Source of the DNA: Megalobrama amblycephala | Taxonomy: Eukaryota; Chordata; Actinopteri; Cypriniformes; Xenocyprididae | Length of the DNA: 64,000 nucleotides | Direction: 5' to 3' | NCBI RefSeq assembly: GCF_018812025.1 | Contig: NC_063045.1 | Span: 901,623-965,622, forward strand | Part shown: one piece after another, positions 1 through 12,680 of the stretch | Layout of the letters: each line of letters starts with the position of its first letter | Numbering within the stretch: position 1 is the stretch's first letter | Notes under the pieces: generated by a model | What the model saw: only the letters and a program-made list of their open reading frames with translations | Told to the model about the DNA's origin: nothing | The model's database searches: none | Position numbers and translations under genes: made by a program

Positions 1-180
1 TTTGTAACATGATCATTGTAATCTGAACATTATTCTGAAATTATGCTGTACTTTCACATATTTACTGATTACAAACACATAAAAGAATAAAATTTCTCAT
101 TCACACAGATCATGTGATGCTGTTCGTCTTCATCAATGAGATTCTGAACAGTAACCAAATAATACATTTTACAAACATGC
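1..180. repeat. Inverted duplicate of the 20480-20640 segment
   Basis: The reverse complement of this segment matches 20480-20640 closely, including the shared stretch ATCACATGATCTGTGTGAA and the far end TTCAGATTACAAT. The two copies are about 20 kb apart in opposite orientation. A 78-codon open frame runs through it on the minus strand, but nothing in it is recognisable. It could be a dispersed repeat or a duplicated untranslated region. Confidence 0.6.
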
Positions 181-514
181 AACAGGTCTCCACGGTCTTT
201 AAACTGAGGCCCGAAACAGCCCGTACCTGAGATCTGTCGCTGTAGAGATGTACCTGCATTATTGCTATTATAAGCCAAGACAGCTTTGTAAGACCTATAC
301 TGCACATAACCACTGAGCTATTCATTGGTTAAAATGACAAGAACATATACAACGTTTAAATAGACATCAAGTAGCAGAAAAGAAATGCACAGAGATGGCG
401 ACACGGCTATTTGACTTGCTGTCACGTTTCATTTCATTCATATAGTTTGCACTCAATCATGTATCATATCATAGAAAAGCTTTCCAGCGCTGGAGAGAGT
501 GGGAAGGCCTGAAA

Positions 515-1115
515 ACTGGAAGAGTACCTTTTTATAAGTACTTGAGCATTTGGATTGATGATAAGCTATTGTTTAATGTACATTTTGCTAATCTAATCAG
601 GAAACTCAAACTGAAGCTGGGCTTTTATTTTAGAAATAAATCTAATTTTACTTTTAAGACCAAAAAGAAACTTGTAGAAGCTACCTTTCTAACTGTGCTT
701 GATTATGGTGGAATATTATACATGCATTTGGCCTCTTCTATCTTAACATGCCTTGATTTGGTATACCATGCTTGACTACGTTTTATTACAAATGCAAAAT
801 CCCATACTCATCATTGCATTTTATATGAGATGGTGGGTTGGTCATCATTAGCTATACATACATTATTATTTATAAAGCAATGTTAGGTAAACTTTCAGCT
901 TATCTCTGTACTCTTCTTTGTCTTTGTTCTGGCAATTACCAGCTACGCTCTTCCAAGTGTTTGCCTTTTAACGTACCTCGAGCTTGTACAGAACTGGAGA
1001 AAACTGCTTTTCACATTATGCACCCTGGGCATGGAATAATTTGCAAAAAGATCTAAAACTATATAAATTTGTGTCTATTGGTGAATTTAAAGGCATTATA
1101 AAGAGAGAAGCTTGT
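515..1115 (+). pseudogene. Decayed LINE reverse-transcriptase C-terminal fragment
   Basis: The translation reads YLSIWIDDKLLF...KLKLGFYFRNKS...KKKLVEATFLTVLDYGGILY, then in shifted frames YHA, LRFITNAKS, HHCILYEMVGWSSL, LGKLSAYLCTLLC and NYQLRSSK. This is the post-catalytic C-terminal region typical of fish non-LTR reverse transcriptases. The catalytic palm is absent and there are several stops and frame changes, for example after YHA near 774. It is a 5'-truncated relic with no expected function. The clade was not determined. Confidence 0.6.
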
Positions 1116-3299
1116 ATATATAAAGTATAGGAAGCTTGTGATTGTTTTTGTTGAGAGGATATGTTGAAATATTGTTGTAATGTATAGTGTGGCCCACATC
1201 CGGTACGTGCGGATTACACGTGGACCAGATGTGGGCTGGATCTGGACTGACACGATGTAGCAAGTTGAGTTGCAAGTCTTCTTTGATTATATCAAGGATT
1301 ATGAGGACTGAGGCGGAGCCAGAGGGAAGCCGTAGAGGTGGATGATGGGCGACGACACCAATAAGGGATAAGCATGCTTAAAAAAAACGAAGAAATTAAA
1401 AAAAATTGATAAACTGTACTGTGAAACCTTTTACAAATCAGAATAGAGAAGTTAGGGACTCACAAATTTCACTAATCATAGATAGTCTATTTGAGCCAAG
1501 TATGACCTGGCTAGATGACCATTTTTAAACTTAAACTGATTTGACTAATGGCTTGGATTGGTGCAGACTGTTTCTTATTAATACACAAGAAAAAGAGGAC
1601 AGAGCAGTGAAAAACATTGAAACACAATAAAATCCAGTTGTGAAAGTTTTCACAAATCAGGCTCAATCTAAAACAGGTGATTTTGTATTAATGCGGTCTG
1701 TGTGTTTATTGGAAATAGACAATAAACATGCTTATATTTCACATTCCTGACTAGCGAACATAACAAGGGGTTTACGGACAAGAGGATTTTTTTGCAATAA
1801 AAGAAAAAACATGGATCATTATAAAATTGTAAAGATCCCCCTATTGGCCCAAAAACGGAGTCCGACGGTGTTGGGCGAAGGTTAACGCGTGTATGCCTTT
1901 TCAGCGTCTCTGTGAAGTTCACTTAATTTCACTCGTTTAATCTGACTCCAATTTCAAATGATTCTTATTCTAAGGGTTGTGTCTCCAATTAGAAATTAAT
2001 CATTTGTTATGTATTCATTTAGATATTTGATTATTCTGGGTATCTCTTATTTTCAATTATTCTTTCATTACGGACCCATTATCGCATCGGCCGACTGCGT
2101 TCTCACGGACATAAATTCGCCAGTTTATGATTCTTAGTCAGAGGGTGCAGAGTTTACTAATGCATTTGAGTCGAACCGCCACATGCTTGTTCATACAAAA
2201 ATACAGTTTTCTTAGTCACGATACTGCAACTTGCTAAGTCAATAACAGACAAACTCAAAAAGTCCCATGATGTGCCCACATGCTCCTTTCATGGGGCTCT
2301 CTAGTTTGACCTGCCCTGACGCAGATTTACGGAAATAACAGACTCCAATAATCTACCGGTCATAATGATTTCAGAAGAATCCAGAGTAAATCAAATATAA
2401 CATTTTATTTGTCAAGTAAAAATGGATCATGCCAATTACATTACAATTAGACAATTAGAAGCCAATTCAGAAATGATAAATGCATAACATCGATTACTCA
2501 AAGAAATGCATATACACACAGTGAAGTGTGAATATCTTCAGACATTCACCCATCTCTGTATGGGGGTTCTGGTTACAGAAGTTCCCACATGACTGCTTTG
2601 CTCTTTACCTTTTATACCAGGACCAGAACAAAAGGATCGTAAATGTTTATTACACCAACACCTGTTTTGGGGGAGAGGAGAAGAGACACCACCCAAAAAG
2701 AGGACAGAATTTTCCTTAGTTTTCCATCTTCTTCATAATTCTAGTGACTGCTGTGAAATTGAGACCATTTTACCAATCGCACCTGAGACATTTAAAATGA
2801 TACCAAACATGAAAAGGGAAAAACAATAAATACACAAGTTACATTATATGTGTTGAATAACTTTCAGTCAGGGGGAAGGAGAGTTTGTGTGTGTGTGTGC
2901 GGGGGTTGCATACTGTAGATGTGTGGGGGCAAGGCGTTGTCCTATGCTATTATTCAATGCTTTATTGTTTTATTGCAGAATGCTTGATCTCAGTTTTCGT
3001 TTAGCAGGAAAATCAAGCCTTACAAAATTAAGAGTCACTATGAACAATAGATAACGCTATACAATGAGCTCTGTTTGAGAGCTGCATAATGCAGTTTATC
3101 TGTTCAATAAAACACCTTGCTCACCTGTTGAGTCATAAAAACACCATCTCCACGTCACTTTTATAACATTTCAAATCCCTCAGTTCTCGCCATTTCCAAA
3201 TAATGTTTTATTAACGTAGTTCGGGAGGAACAAGTCAAATAAGCTATCCAATTATCACATCATCTCAACCAGCTGTCAACAATCAGTAATCAACATATC
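1116..3299. other. Non-coding stretch, no gene seen
   Basis: AT-rich sequence with only short chance frames. It contains a short (GT)n run near 2886-2899 and a segment near 1192-1240 (GTGGCCCACATCCGG, AGATGTGGGCTGGATCTGG) resembling dispersed repeat sequence near 57020-57110. I see no exon-like conservation, RNA gene or complete transposon ends. Confidence 0.5.
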
Positions 3300-3690
3300 T
3301 ACCCAATCAGAATGAGGCATATATATAACCACAGTCAACTCACCCATGAATCCTCTGCAGTTTTCAGCATCCTTCCTCCACCCCGTCTCCTCACACTCAC
3401 TTAGTTACTATTTTATCTGACTTATTTGTAAGTGTGAACTTGTGAAAAAGCCAAACTGATGTTGATTCATGTTTTATTACGAGCTCTGTCGCATTCTCTT
3501 TTTGCAAGCAGACTCTCCTGTTTGGCATTTGTTTAAAACGGGTGATTCCCCGGAGATTCAAGATATAGCGGCGCCATGTCAACCTTTCACAACAAACCTG
3601 TGCCACTCCCACACCAGACATGTCTCGAAGCAGCCAGAGTAACTCTTCTCTATTTACGGATACAGATTATGATTTTGCCAAGTAAGACAT
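3300..3690 (+). promoter_or_regulatory. Possible TATA promoter with a first-exon-like segment
   Basis: A TATATATAA box lies at 3320-3328 with a pyrimidine-rich stretch (CCTTCCTCCACCCCGTCTCC) about 45 bases later. Further on, an ATG at 3620 opens a 20-codon frame (MSRSSQSNSSLF...) that runs into a donor-like AA|GTAAGA at about 3679. Another ATG at 3576 opens a 46-codon frame instead. No downstream exon was identified, so this may be a chance resemblance or the start of a degraded element. Evidence is compositional only. Confidence 0.2.
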
Positions 3691-4135
3691 ATTCCTGGAT
3701 CAACATTTTTGTCTGAAAATTTAAACTAATCCCTACATAACCCTACCCATAACTCTTCCCTAAAATCAGAGAAGTGAATAACACTACTGTAACAGCACCT
3801 AACCCTGGTTTTAACTTGGACTGGTAGATTGAAATGTTGTTCCAGAATCAACAAAGATGTTGAGCCAGGAACATGTTGTACTTGCACTTGCATGGGCAAG
3901 TGACGTATGTATGCAATTTTCCGTGAAAACCATCCTGACAGGTCTAAAATATAAACACTAATAACAGACTTACCATAGTGAATCAAAAACCCAGAGCGAG
4001 GCTTTGAACTTTTATTTTGAAATCTCGATGAACATTTTGCATATTTAGAAACACATTGATGTGTTCTCCTGTGTTGGCATAGGTTTAAAAATGATTTATT
4101 TTACAAATCTTGTGAAATGACACACATTGCGTTCC

Positions 4136-5152
4136 CTTTTGTTATGCTGTCAACAGATGCTGTTCTTCACAAGTCTCTGCGGTCATCATTGTGCCATCAG
4201 ACACAATGAGAAGCTCATCAGAAAATGGAATATAATGTGTAATTTGTATTTGTGTATAGAGGGTCACCATGGTCCAATATTTTTTTTTTTTCTTTAATGA
4301 AAAACATGGTAAGTTTTGCTGAATCTAAGTTTAAATAAAAACTATTGGATTTGTCAATGAAATATGTCTCTTCATTAGTGATGTTGTTACATTTTATTTA
4401 TTTTAATGGCCTTGAAAACAAATGCATTCAACTTTGGGAAAATGTGTTAAACTGTTTAAATAGTAGCACAACTGTATTGTGTGAGATTATGTAATTCAAA
4501 GTACAGTAGTCAACATTTGAAGTGGAACAAAAAAGTCAGGACAACTTTGATTAAAGGTTTTGATCCGCTTGAAATGTTGACTATATTATACAAAGTATAA
4601 GTAATAACAAAGTGTATTGTTATTGACTGCAAAGTGTGTAATGTTTAATATTTGGAATAAGCCAAAGGTACTGAGCATACAGTATATACTATTACCTGTA
4701 AAATAATATATTCAGTGTATATTGCTTGTGTTTTCTGAAGACACTCGTAATTATTTTGTAATGTACTTAAATCACAAATAAAGTGTACTTATAACACAAA
4801 GTGTACTCATAACAGAAATAAAGTATACTATTAACACAAATAAAAGTATACTTATAACACAAATTAAGTACACTTTAATATCACTAATCAAGCATGTAAT
4901 TAGTCCCTACACAGACATATACTTAAAGTGTACTAAGTATACTTGAAGTTGTTCCAATTTAGCACACATAAGTATACTAAATATACTTAAAGTTGTATTT
5001 TAATACTACTTAATTTCAACTTAAATATACTTAGTACAAAATTAGTTGTTTCAAAATAGCACACTTTAAATGAACTAATCATTAACACACTTGAAATATA
5101 CTGATAATTAGTCTTGCTGCAAGTATACTTAGTATACTTTTTTTTCACTAGG
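4136..5152. repeat. AT-rich 1-kb dispersed repeat, copy A
   Basis: This segment is repeated in the same orientation at 7066-8128 with very few differences. It starts near CTGTCAACAGATGCTG and ends in AGTATACTTTTTTTTCACTAGG. The second half is rich in short TATACTT/AAGTATA and AAGTGTACT motifs that can pair internally. The right end matches the right end of copy B, so it is the 3' part of a transposon whose left half is missing here. Confidence 0.75.
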
Positions 5153-5752
5153 GGTGCATGCTCCCAAAACATCACTCCTTACCTACTGGCTTGCGAGATG
5201 GAAGTCTAACACATTAGAAAGAGGTACGTCATTGTATTTAAGTCCACATAGCAAAATAAGATGGATAGAACATTCTTTTTGAAGTGGTTAAAAAGTAATT
5301 ACTTATTCAAAATAAATACCTACTCAAGAGAGTATGCGATTTCAGACACAGCCACACTGGTACGATACAAACACACTAATATAGGGCAAAATAGAGTGCC
5401 CCAGGGATGACGCATTTTTGTAGGCAAAACCCGGAAGCGAGTTAGCATTTTAGGGTTTCCGGTTCCAACGCCGTAAAGTCTATGGGTTTTTTGAATGGGT
5501 TTTTGCTAAATTGCCTGAAATAAGGTCTGTGGTTAACAAAGCCTCTAAATACTTTCACGTTTTGATCTATGACATAAATCACACCAGTTATAACCCGCTT
5601 GGGATTTTTTAAACCTTTACTGTGTCTTAAAAACGGTGGTTGCTAACAAACTGCTAAAAGGGACTACTTCCTTTGGCGGGGACTTTAGACGTCATCATTA
5701 AAAACGGGACATTTGGACAGCATTTCTCATGAAAAAGGGGATAAGTATTCAC

Positions 5753-8128
5753 CCTAGTGAAAAAAAAGTATACTTTATTGTATTTTAAATATATTCCCTT
5801 TTTCTATAGTACACTGCAAATATACTAACAAAAAATGTACTATCATTAAATATATAAAAAGTATATTAGTATCATATTTTCACAATGCAACTTTTAACAC
5901 ACTTTAAAATAATTGTACTTTAGTATATTTTCTAAAAAATATATTTTAGAAAAATATACTTGAAGTGTAAGTTCAGTTTATTTTTTAAAAGTGTATTTAT
6001 TTGCACTTTATAAAAATATATTTGAGGTATATTTTAACAGTGTGCTGGAAATGATCATTGTAACAATGCACTGAAAGTATATTTAAAAAATACATTATTT
6101 AATATCCTGAAGTTGTAGTGTATCTAATGTTAAATTTGAGTATATTTTTTAAGTTTACTTCTTCATCCTTGGAATTCATTATATTACTTGTGCTATTTAT
6201 TTCAGTATGAATGCATTACAAGCCCATTTAGTATATGCAGTGTAGCCTATACAATTTCCAAATATGTGTAAATGTTTATTAAGTTTACACTGGCAGAATC
6301 ATTTTACAATCGTACACACAAATCTATATTAAACAACACACCAGCAGCACAAGTAATGCGAAAAAAATATGTCGAGTGGTTAAACTTATCGGAATTCAAA
6401 TGTCTCTTCAACTTGGTCTGTGACCAATCAGATTTTGTTGCTCACTGCCTTCAGCCAATCAGAGCTGCTGACGTCACGGTCGTCGTCTGAATCTCCTCGC
6501 TCAGTCACTCAGGTGAAGTATAATGTCGCAATGTGTAATTTATTTAATAAAACACTGAAAGCGCAATACATCGCTCAATCTTGGGGATTCTGACCAGTTC
6601 AATCAAGTGACATCGCAGACTGACCGTGATGGCGACGACAACCGGGAATTTAATGGCCTACGCGATCCTGAAAGAACCGGAGAAAAGTGCTGCTATTGGG
6701 AGGTGAGTTGTAGTCTACCAGTTAACAAACTTTATTTTATTTTCGTTAACAAACGGAGAGCGATATTTCGGCTTGATATCTCCTTTTTGAGTTTTTGTGT
6801 GGTGGTTTATGGCACGTTTGTATGCAGCACCAAAACATTCATATGATTGGTCATATCGGCCCGTATTCTGTACGATATTAATTCATAAAGTGTTTTATGC
6901 TTGACTATGTACCGAAAACAACATCGACATGCCATTCTGATACAGTTCCTGCTGCTAATCCTCATTTACTGTTCAAAAATAGTATTGGTTCAATGTAGGA
7001 TTTAGACAGACTATTGTAAACGTGAATAAAGAGTTGAACATGCTGTCTTATATCTTTGGTATATTCTGTCAACGGATGCTGTTCTTCACGAGTCTCTGCG
7101 GTCATCATTGTGCCATCAGACACAATGAGAAGCTCATCAGAAAATGGAATATAATGTGTAATTTGTATTTGTGTATAGAGGGTTAGGGTTCTTTAATGAA
7201 AAACATGGTAAGTTTTGCTGAATCTAAGTTTAAATAAAAACTATTGGATTTGTCAATGAAATATGTCTCTTCATTAGTGATGTTGTTACATTTTATTTGT
7301 TTTAATGGCCTTGAAAACAAATTCATTCAACTTTGGGAAAATGTGTTAAACTGTATTTAAATAGTAGCACAACTGTATTGTGTGAGATTATGTAATTCAA
7401 AGTACAGTAATCAACATTTGAAGTGGATCAAAAAAGTTAGGACAACTTTGATTAAAGGTTTTGATCCGCTTCAAATGTTGACTATATTATACAAAGTATA
7501 AGTAATAACAAAGTGTATTGTTATTGACTGCAAAGTGTGTAATGTTTAATATTTGGAATAAGCCAAAAGTACTGAGCATACAGTATATACTATTACCTGT
7601 AAAATAATATATTCAGTGTATATTGCTTGTGTTTTCTGAAGACACTCGTAATTATTTTGTAATGTACTTAAATCACAAATAAAGTGTACTTATAACACAA
7701 AGTGTACTCATAACAGAAATAAAGTATACTTATAACACAAATAAAAGTATACTTATAACAGAAATAAAGTATACTTATAATACAACGTATATTATAACAA
7801 AAAATTATACTTTTAACACAAAGTATACTTATAACACAAATTAAGTACACTTTAATATCACTAATCAAGCATGTAATTAGTCCCTACACAGACATACTTA
7901 AAGTGTACTAAGTATACATGAAGTTGTTCCAATTTAGTACACATAAGTATACTAAATATACTTAAAGTTGTATTTTAATACTACTTAATTTCAACTTAAA
8001 TATACTTAGTACAAAATTAGTTGTTTCAAAATAGCACACTTTAAATGAACTAATCATTAACACACTTGAAATATACTAATAATTAGTCTTGCTGCAAGTA
8101 TACTTAGTATACTTTTTTTTCATTAGGG
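5753..8128. mobile_element. Nested 2.4-kb element, full-length partner of copy A
   Basis: The left end CCTAGTGAAAAAAAAGTATA (5753) is the inverse of the right end TATACTTTTTTTTCATTAGG (8128). The right-hand kilobase (7066-8128) is the same sequence as 4136-5152. The middle (6480-7060) is less AT-rich and holds an exon-like segment at 6629-6702. The transposon family was not identified, and I could not define a convincing target-site duplication. Confidence 0.55.
6629..6702 (+). other. Exon-like segment inside the 5753-8128 element
   Basis: An ATG in a good context (CCGTGATGG) opens 24 codons (MATTTGNLMAYAILK, then EPEKSAAIG) and runs into a textbook donor AG|GTGAGT at 6703, in phase 2. The surrounding base composition is richer in CpG than the rest of the element. 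I do not recognise the peptide. It could be the first exon of the element's own protein or a captured host exon. No acceptor partner was found. Confidence 0.3.
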
Positions 8129-8509
8129 CATACACAGCACAGATCATAATCAGCGAGCATGTTTTTAAATAATGTTGTTTTTTAAATACAGTTTGAGGAA
8201 GTTTGGTGGTGATGATGTTGATCCACGACCATGGTGTGCTGTAGTCCGTTTATAGCCTACTGTTAGCCTTTTATATCTGACGACTTTATTTAGGCTTCAA
8301 AATCTATACATGTTGTGTTAACTTGTAAAGATTATCTTGATAGACAAAACGTGTAAGTGTCATAACCCTTTGTTAAACACAGAGCTTATTTTCTGTGATT
8401 TTCCAAAAGTCTATTGGAAAAATGCATAGGCTTTCAACCAAGGGAACCCGTGCGCCGCTAACTTCCGGGTTGGCCTACAAAAACACGTCATCCCTGAGGC
8501 ACTCTATAC

Positions 8510-9061
8510 AGGCGTAACAAATCAGGCGTAATGAGTGGTGTTCAGCAGGAGTGAAGAGTGGTGCCATCTGCTGATCTGGAGGATATATGAGTGTTAGTGC
8601 TTAGAGGCTGATTTATAGGGTCGCTCAGAAGAGAGCGCCTCCTGCTGGCCAGGAGTGGACTAGCAGTCCAGTGATGAGTCTATACAAGCATGTTCTTGCA
8701 TGACACATTTTTTTACTGATATGCATCACAGGACCGAAATTTTTTTGCATTTTGCAGGTTTAATTTAATAAAAATTTTTTTTATTTTGATTGGACAGAAG
8801 TGCACTTAAATAAAGCATTTGCTCTAGTCTCAGTTATTCTGTGAGATTACAGGGAAATAATCATTCTGCTGGCTTTTGAAATGCAGTGCATCTAAGACGA
8901 ACACTATTCTGTTAATAATACTGTTAATATCTGATGTGTTAAGAGTTTAAACCTCTTCGGTCAGTGCTGAATCAACAGGTTCAGTTCAGAGTTCAGAAAC
9001 GGTCCAGACTCCCTTCCCTACATCATCATGTTTGGCAGCCTGATCTCAGTCTGGTCTGGGA
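8510..9061. other. Intergenic sequence and 3' flank of the GCAP gene
   Basis: No coding sequence is seen. Reading the minus strand downstream of the GCAP stop, an AATAAA appears at 8785-8780, about 280 bases past the stop. It is a plausible but unproven polyadenylation signal. Confidence 0.35.
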
Positions 9062-12000
9062 TCAGTCGACCTGCTGTTCAGAGTCAGTCTCGCTGTAGAT
9101 ATTACTGACGATATGAGTCAGATCCAAGCTCTGGGTCAACATCACCGTGAGAACCTCGTCTGCCCCGATGCCTTCAATGAACTCATCCAGAGACAGCTCG
9201 CCTAAACACACACAGCTACATATGTAAATCTTATTGTTTCATTTACATATTTAAATAGCATAGATTAATAAAAAAGATTACCGTCTCCATTGACGTCAAT
9301 CTTGCTAAACACCATGTCAGCCAAGTCCTCAGCAGAAATCTCCGGCTCTAATCCGTTAATGGCTTGAACGGCCTGGAGCAGAAAAACAGGAAGAGATGAA
9401 AGTGAGCAGACATTCGGTGACACCAGCAGGTGGCGCCGAAGAGAAACTGAATAAAAAATGACACCTTGAAGATCAGCAGCAGCTCGTCGCGGTCAATGCA
9501 TCCACTGCCGTCCATGTCAAACAGTTTGAAGTACCAGCGCAGCTTCTGCTGAACGCCGCCCTTCAGGACCAAACTCAGAGCCGCGACGTACTCCATGAAA
9601 TCTATACAGCCGTCCTGACAACATCAACACACAATACACTTAAACAACATATCACCATATACATATCAAATTATCATAGTTATGATATAATAGACGTTCT
9701 TTCACTTACAGATATTATCTGTTTGATTATTTATGTCACGGCCACAGAAATAGAGCAGCAGAGACCAGGTGAGTGAAGTTTGATGACAAACTTTTATGTT
9801 GGCTTCTGTGAAAGTTCACAACACCTGCCCCTCACTCACAACGCCCCACCCCTCACTCACAACACCCCACCCCTCACTCACAACACCCCATCCCTCACTC
9901 ACAACGCCCCACCCCTCACTCAAAACACCTGCCCCTCACTCACAACGCCCCACCCCTCACTCCCCTCATCCCTCACTCACAACACCTGCCCCTCACTCAC
10001 AACGCCCCACCCCTCACTCACAACACCTGCCCCTCACTCACAACACCCCACCCCTCACTCAAAACACCTGCCCCTCACTCACAACGCCCACCCCCTCACT
10101 CCTCTCATCCCTCACTCACAACGCCCCACCCCTCACTCACAACACCTGCCCCTCACTCACAACACCCCACCCCTCACTCACAACACCTGCCCCTCACTCA
10201 CAACGCCCCACCCCCTCACTCCTCTCATCCCTCACTCACAACGCCCCACCCCTCACTCACAACACCTGCCCTCACTCACAACGCCCCACCCCTCACTCAC
10301 AACACCTGCCCTCACTCACAACACCCACCCCTCACTCAAAACACCTGCCCCTCACTCACAACGCCCCACCCCCTCACTCCCCTCATCCCTCACTCACAAC
10401 ACCTGCCCCTCACTCACAACGCCCCACCCCTCACTCACAACACCTGCCCCTCACTCACAACGCCCCACCCCTCACTCAAAACACCTGCCCCTCACTCACA
10501 ACGCCCCACCCCCTCACTCCCCTCATCCCTCACTCACAACACCTGCCCCTCACTCACAACGCCCACCCCTCACTCACAACACCTGCCCTCACTCACAACA
10601 CCCCACCCCTCACTCAAAACACCTGCCCCTCACTCACAACGCCCCACCCCTCACTCCCCTCATCCCTCACTCACAACACCTGCCCCTCACTCACAACGCC
10701 CACCCCTCACTCACAACACCTGCCCCTCACTCACAACACCCCACCCCTCACTCAAAACACCTGCCCCTCACTCACAACGCCCCACCCCTCACTCCTCTCA
10801 TCCCTCACTCACAACGCCCCACCCCTCACTCACAACACCTGCCCCTCACTCACAACGCCCCACCCCTCACTCACAACACCTGCCCCTCACTCACAACGCC
10901 CCACCCCTCACTCAAAACACCTGCCCCTCACTCACAACGCCCCACCCCCTCACTCCCCTCATCCCTCACTCACAACACCTGCCCCTCACTCACAACGCCC
11001 CACCCCTCACTCACAACACCTGCCCCTCACTCACAACACCCCACCCCTCACTCAAAACACCTGCCCCTCACTCACAACGCCCCACCCCTCACTCCCCTCA
11101 TCCCTCACTCACAACACCTGCCCCTCACTCACAACGCCCCACCCCTCACTCACAACACCTGCCCCTCACTCACAACGCCCCACCCCTCACTCAAAACACC
11201 TGCCCCTCACTCACAACGCCCCACCCCCTCACTCCCCTCATCCCTCACTCACAACACCTGCCCTCACTCACAACGCCCCACCCTCACTCACAACACCTGC
11301 CCCTCACTCACAACGCCCCACCCCTCACTCAAAACACCTGCCCCTCACTCACAACACCCCACCCCTCACTCAAAACACCTGCCCCTCACTCACAACGCCC
11401 CACCCCTCACTCACAACACCTGCCCCTCACTCACAACACCCCACCCTCACTCAAAACACCTGCCCCTCACTCACAACGCCCCACCCCTCACTCACAACAC
11501 CTGCCCCTCACTCACAACACCCCACCCTCACTCAAAACACCTGCCCCTCACTCACAACACCCCACCCCTCACTCAAAACACCTGCCCCTCACTCACAACA
11601 CCCCACCCCTCACTCACAACACCCCACCTCTCACAACGCCCACCTCTCACAACGCCCCACCCCTCACTTACAATGCCCCACCCCCTCACTCATAACACCC
11701 GCCCCCTCTCACAACACCCACCCCTCACTCACAATACCCCACCCCCTCATTCACAACGCCCCGCCCCTCACTCACAATGCCATGCCTCCTCATTCAAAAA
11801 GCCCCGCCTACTCAGACTGGCCAGTAATGGTTATTAACATACTAATTTATGACTTATATCAATTCAGAATCACACTTATGCACATTTGTGAAATTATCTT
11901 AGATCAAATGTAGGACAGTTTCTACACAACATTTTATAAATTAAAGCCCCAGGTCTTCTAGTTTTTGGTGGCCATGTAAAGATGAGTTTTTAAGTCATTA

Positions 12001-12680
12001 TGAGCAAAAAATCAAGCTGTAATAGAGACATTAATCCATGACGTAATATTACAGACGTTCATGGAAAGTGTCGTGACGTGAATGAAAGCCGGGATCAGAC
12101 ATAAAGTAGAGCGGTCAATGAGGAGTATACACACACACTCCTCTGTTAACCAGATTACCGGCTTTGATGGGTCTTATTAAAGATCTCTGACCTTCTGCAG
12201 TGCTGCTGTTTGATCTGAGTTTACTGTATTAACACAGATCCAATTACCCACAATCCTCTGCTGAAATGAAGCAGAAGGGATGCGAGGCCATCGCTGACCA
12301 GTGAGTTCATTCAACACTCACATCTCTATATATCAGGTTTACACTTAAGGAAATTTCCTCATTTCATGAGAACTGATAACACACTTCAGAAAAGGATAAT
12401 ATAATATAATATAATATCAACAATGATGAGAACATTTAGCAGAACAGTAAATCATAAACAGAATAATAACAGACTGTCTTACGTCGTTGATGTCGAAGGT
12501 CTTGAACATGGTCTCGACGTACACGTTTGAGGACTCCGACAGATTCTTCAGCCCGAAGAACTTCTTGAACTCGTAGAAGGCGAGCTGACCGGACGGACAC
12601 TCGGTCATGAATTTCCGGTACCACTTGTGAGAGTGGAATGCGGTCAGCTCCTCCACAGTCATGCTGGCCGAGTTCCCCAT
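9062..12680 (-). CDS. guca1: Guanylate cyclase activating protein (GCAP), four exons
   Basis: Calcium-sensing regulator of photoreceptor guanylate cyclase. It stimulates the membrane cyclase in rods and cones when calcium is low. Coding exons on the minus strand are 12680-12483, 9614-9465, 9372-9282 and 9201-9062. All introns are GT/AG and the join gives 192 codons plus stop, the usual family size. The protein starts MGNSAS, an N-myristoylation signal. Residues 20-45 ([20 protein letters not shown]) are the degenerate first EF hand. The three calcium-binding loops are [12 protein letters not shown] (63-74), [12 protein letters not shown] (99-110) and DVNGDGELSLDE (142-153). The tail holds [11 protein letters not shown], as in other GCAPs. 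No frameshift or stop interrupts it, so it looks functional. Intron 1 is 2.9 kb and mostly minisatellite. Family identity is secure; which fish paralogue (guca1a-g) is not resolved. Confidence 0.93.
9820..11800. repeat. Minisatellite in GCAP intron 1 with higher-order structure
   Basis: About 2 kb of 18-22-base units built on CCCCTCACTCACAACACCTG, with variants ending CGCCCCAC, a CAAAAC form, and a short CCCTCACTCCCCTCATC form. The CTCATC form recurs near 9964, 10104, 10224, 10382, 10522, 10659, 10797, 10959, 11098 and 11238, that is mostly every 137-140 bases, so groups of about seven units were amplified together. Units decay at the right end (11600-11800). The long open frames on the plus strand here are by-products of a repeat without stop codons. 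Confidence 0.95.

Larger units (their letters stand above)
5390..8509. mobile_element. DNA element with TAGAGTGCC terminal inverted repeats
   Basis: The left end ATAGAGTGCCCCAGGGATGA (from about 5389) is the inverse of the right end TCATCCCTGAGGCACTCTAT (to about 8510). Inside both, GTAGGCAAAACCCGGAAG and its inverse continue the match for about 100 bases. The ends may include a duplicated TA. No transposase is visible, so it is non-autonomous. A second element (5753-8128) lies inside it. Confidence 0.55.

Noticed and set aside
9780..11913. Plus-strand 685- and 705-codon frames as a proline-rich protein
   Set aside because: They lie entirely in the minisatellite in the intron of a well-supported minus-strand gene. 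No ordinary coding sequence surrounds them and several frames are open at once.
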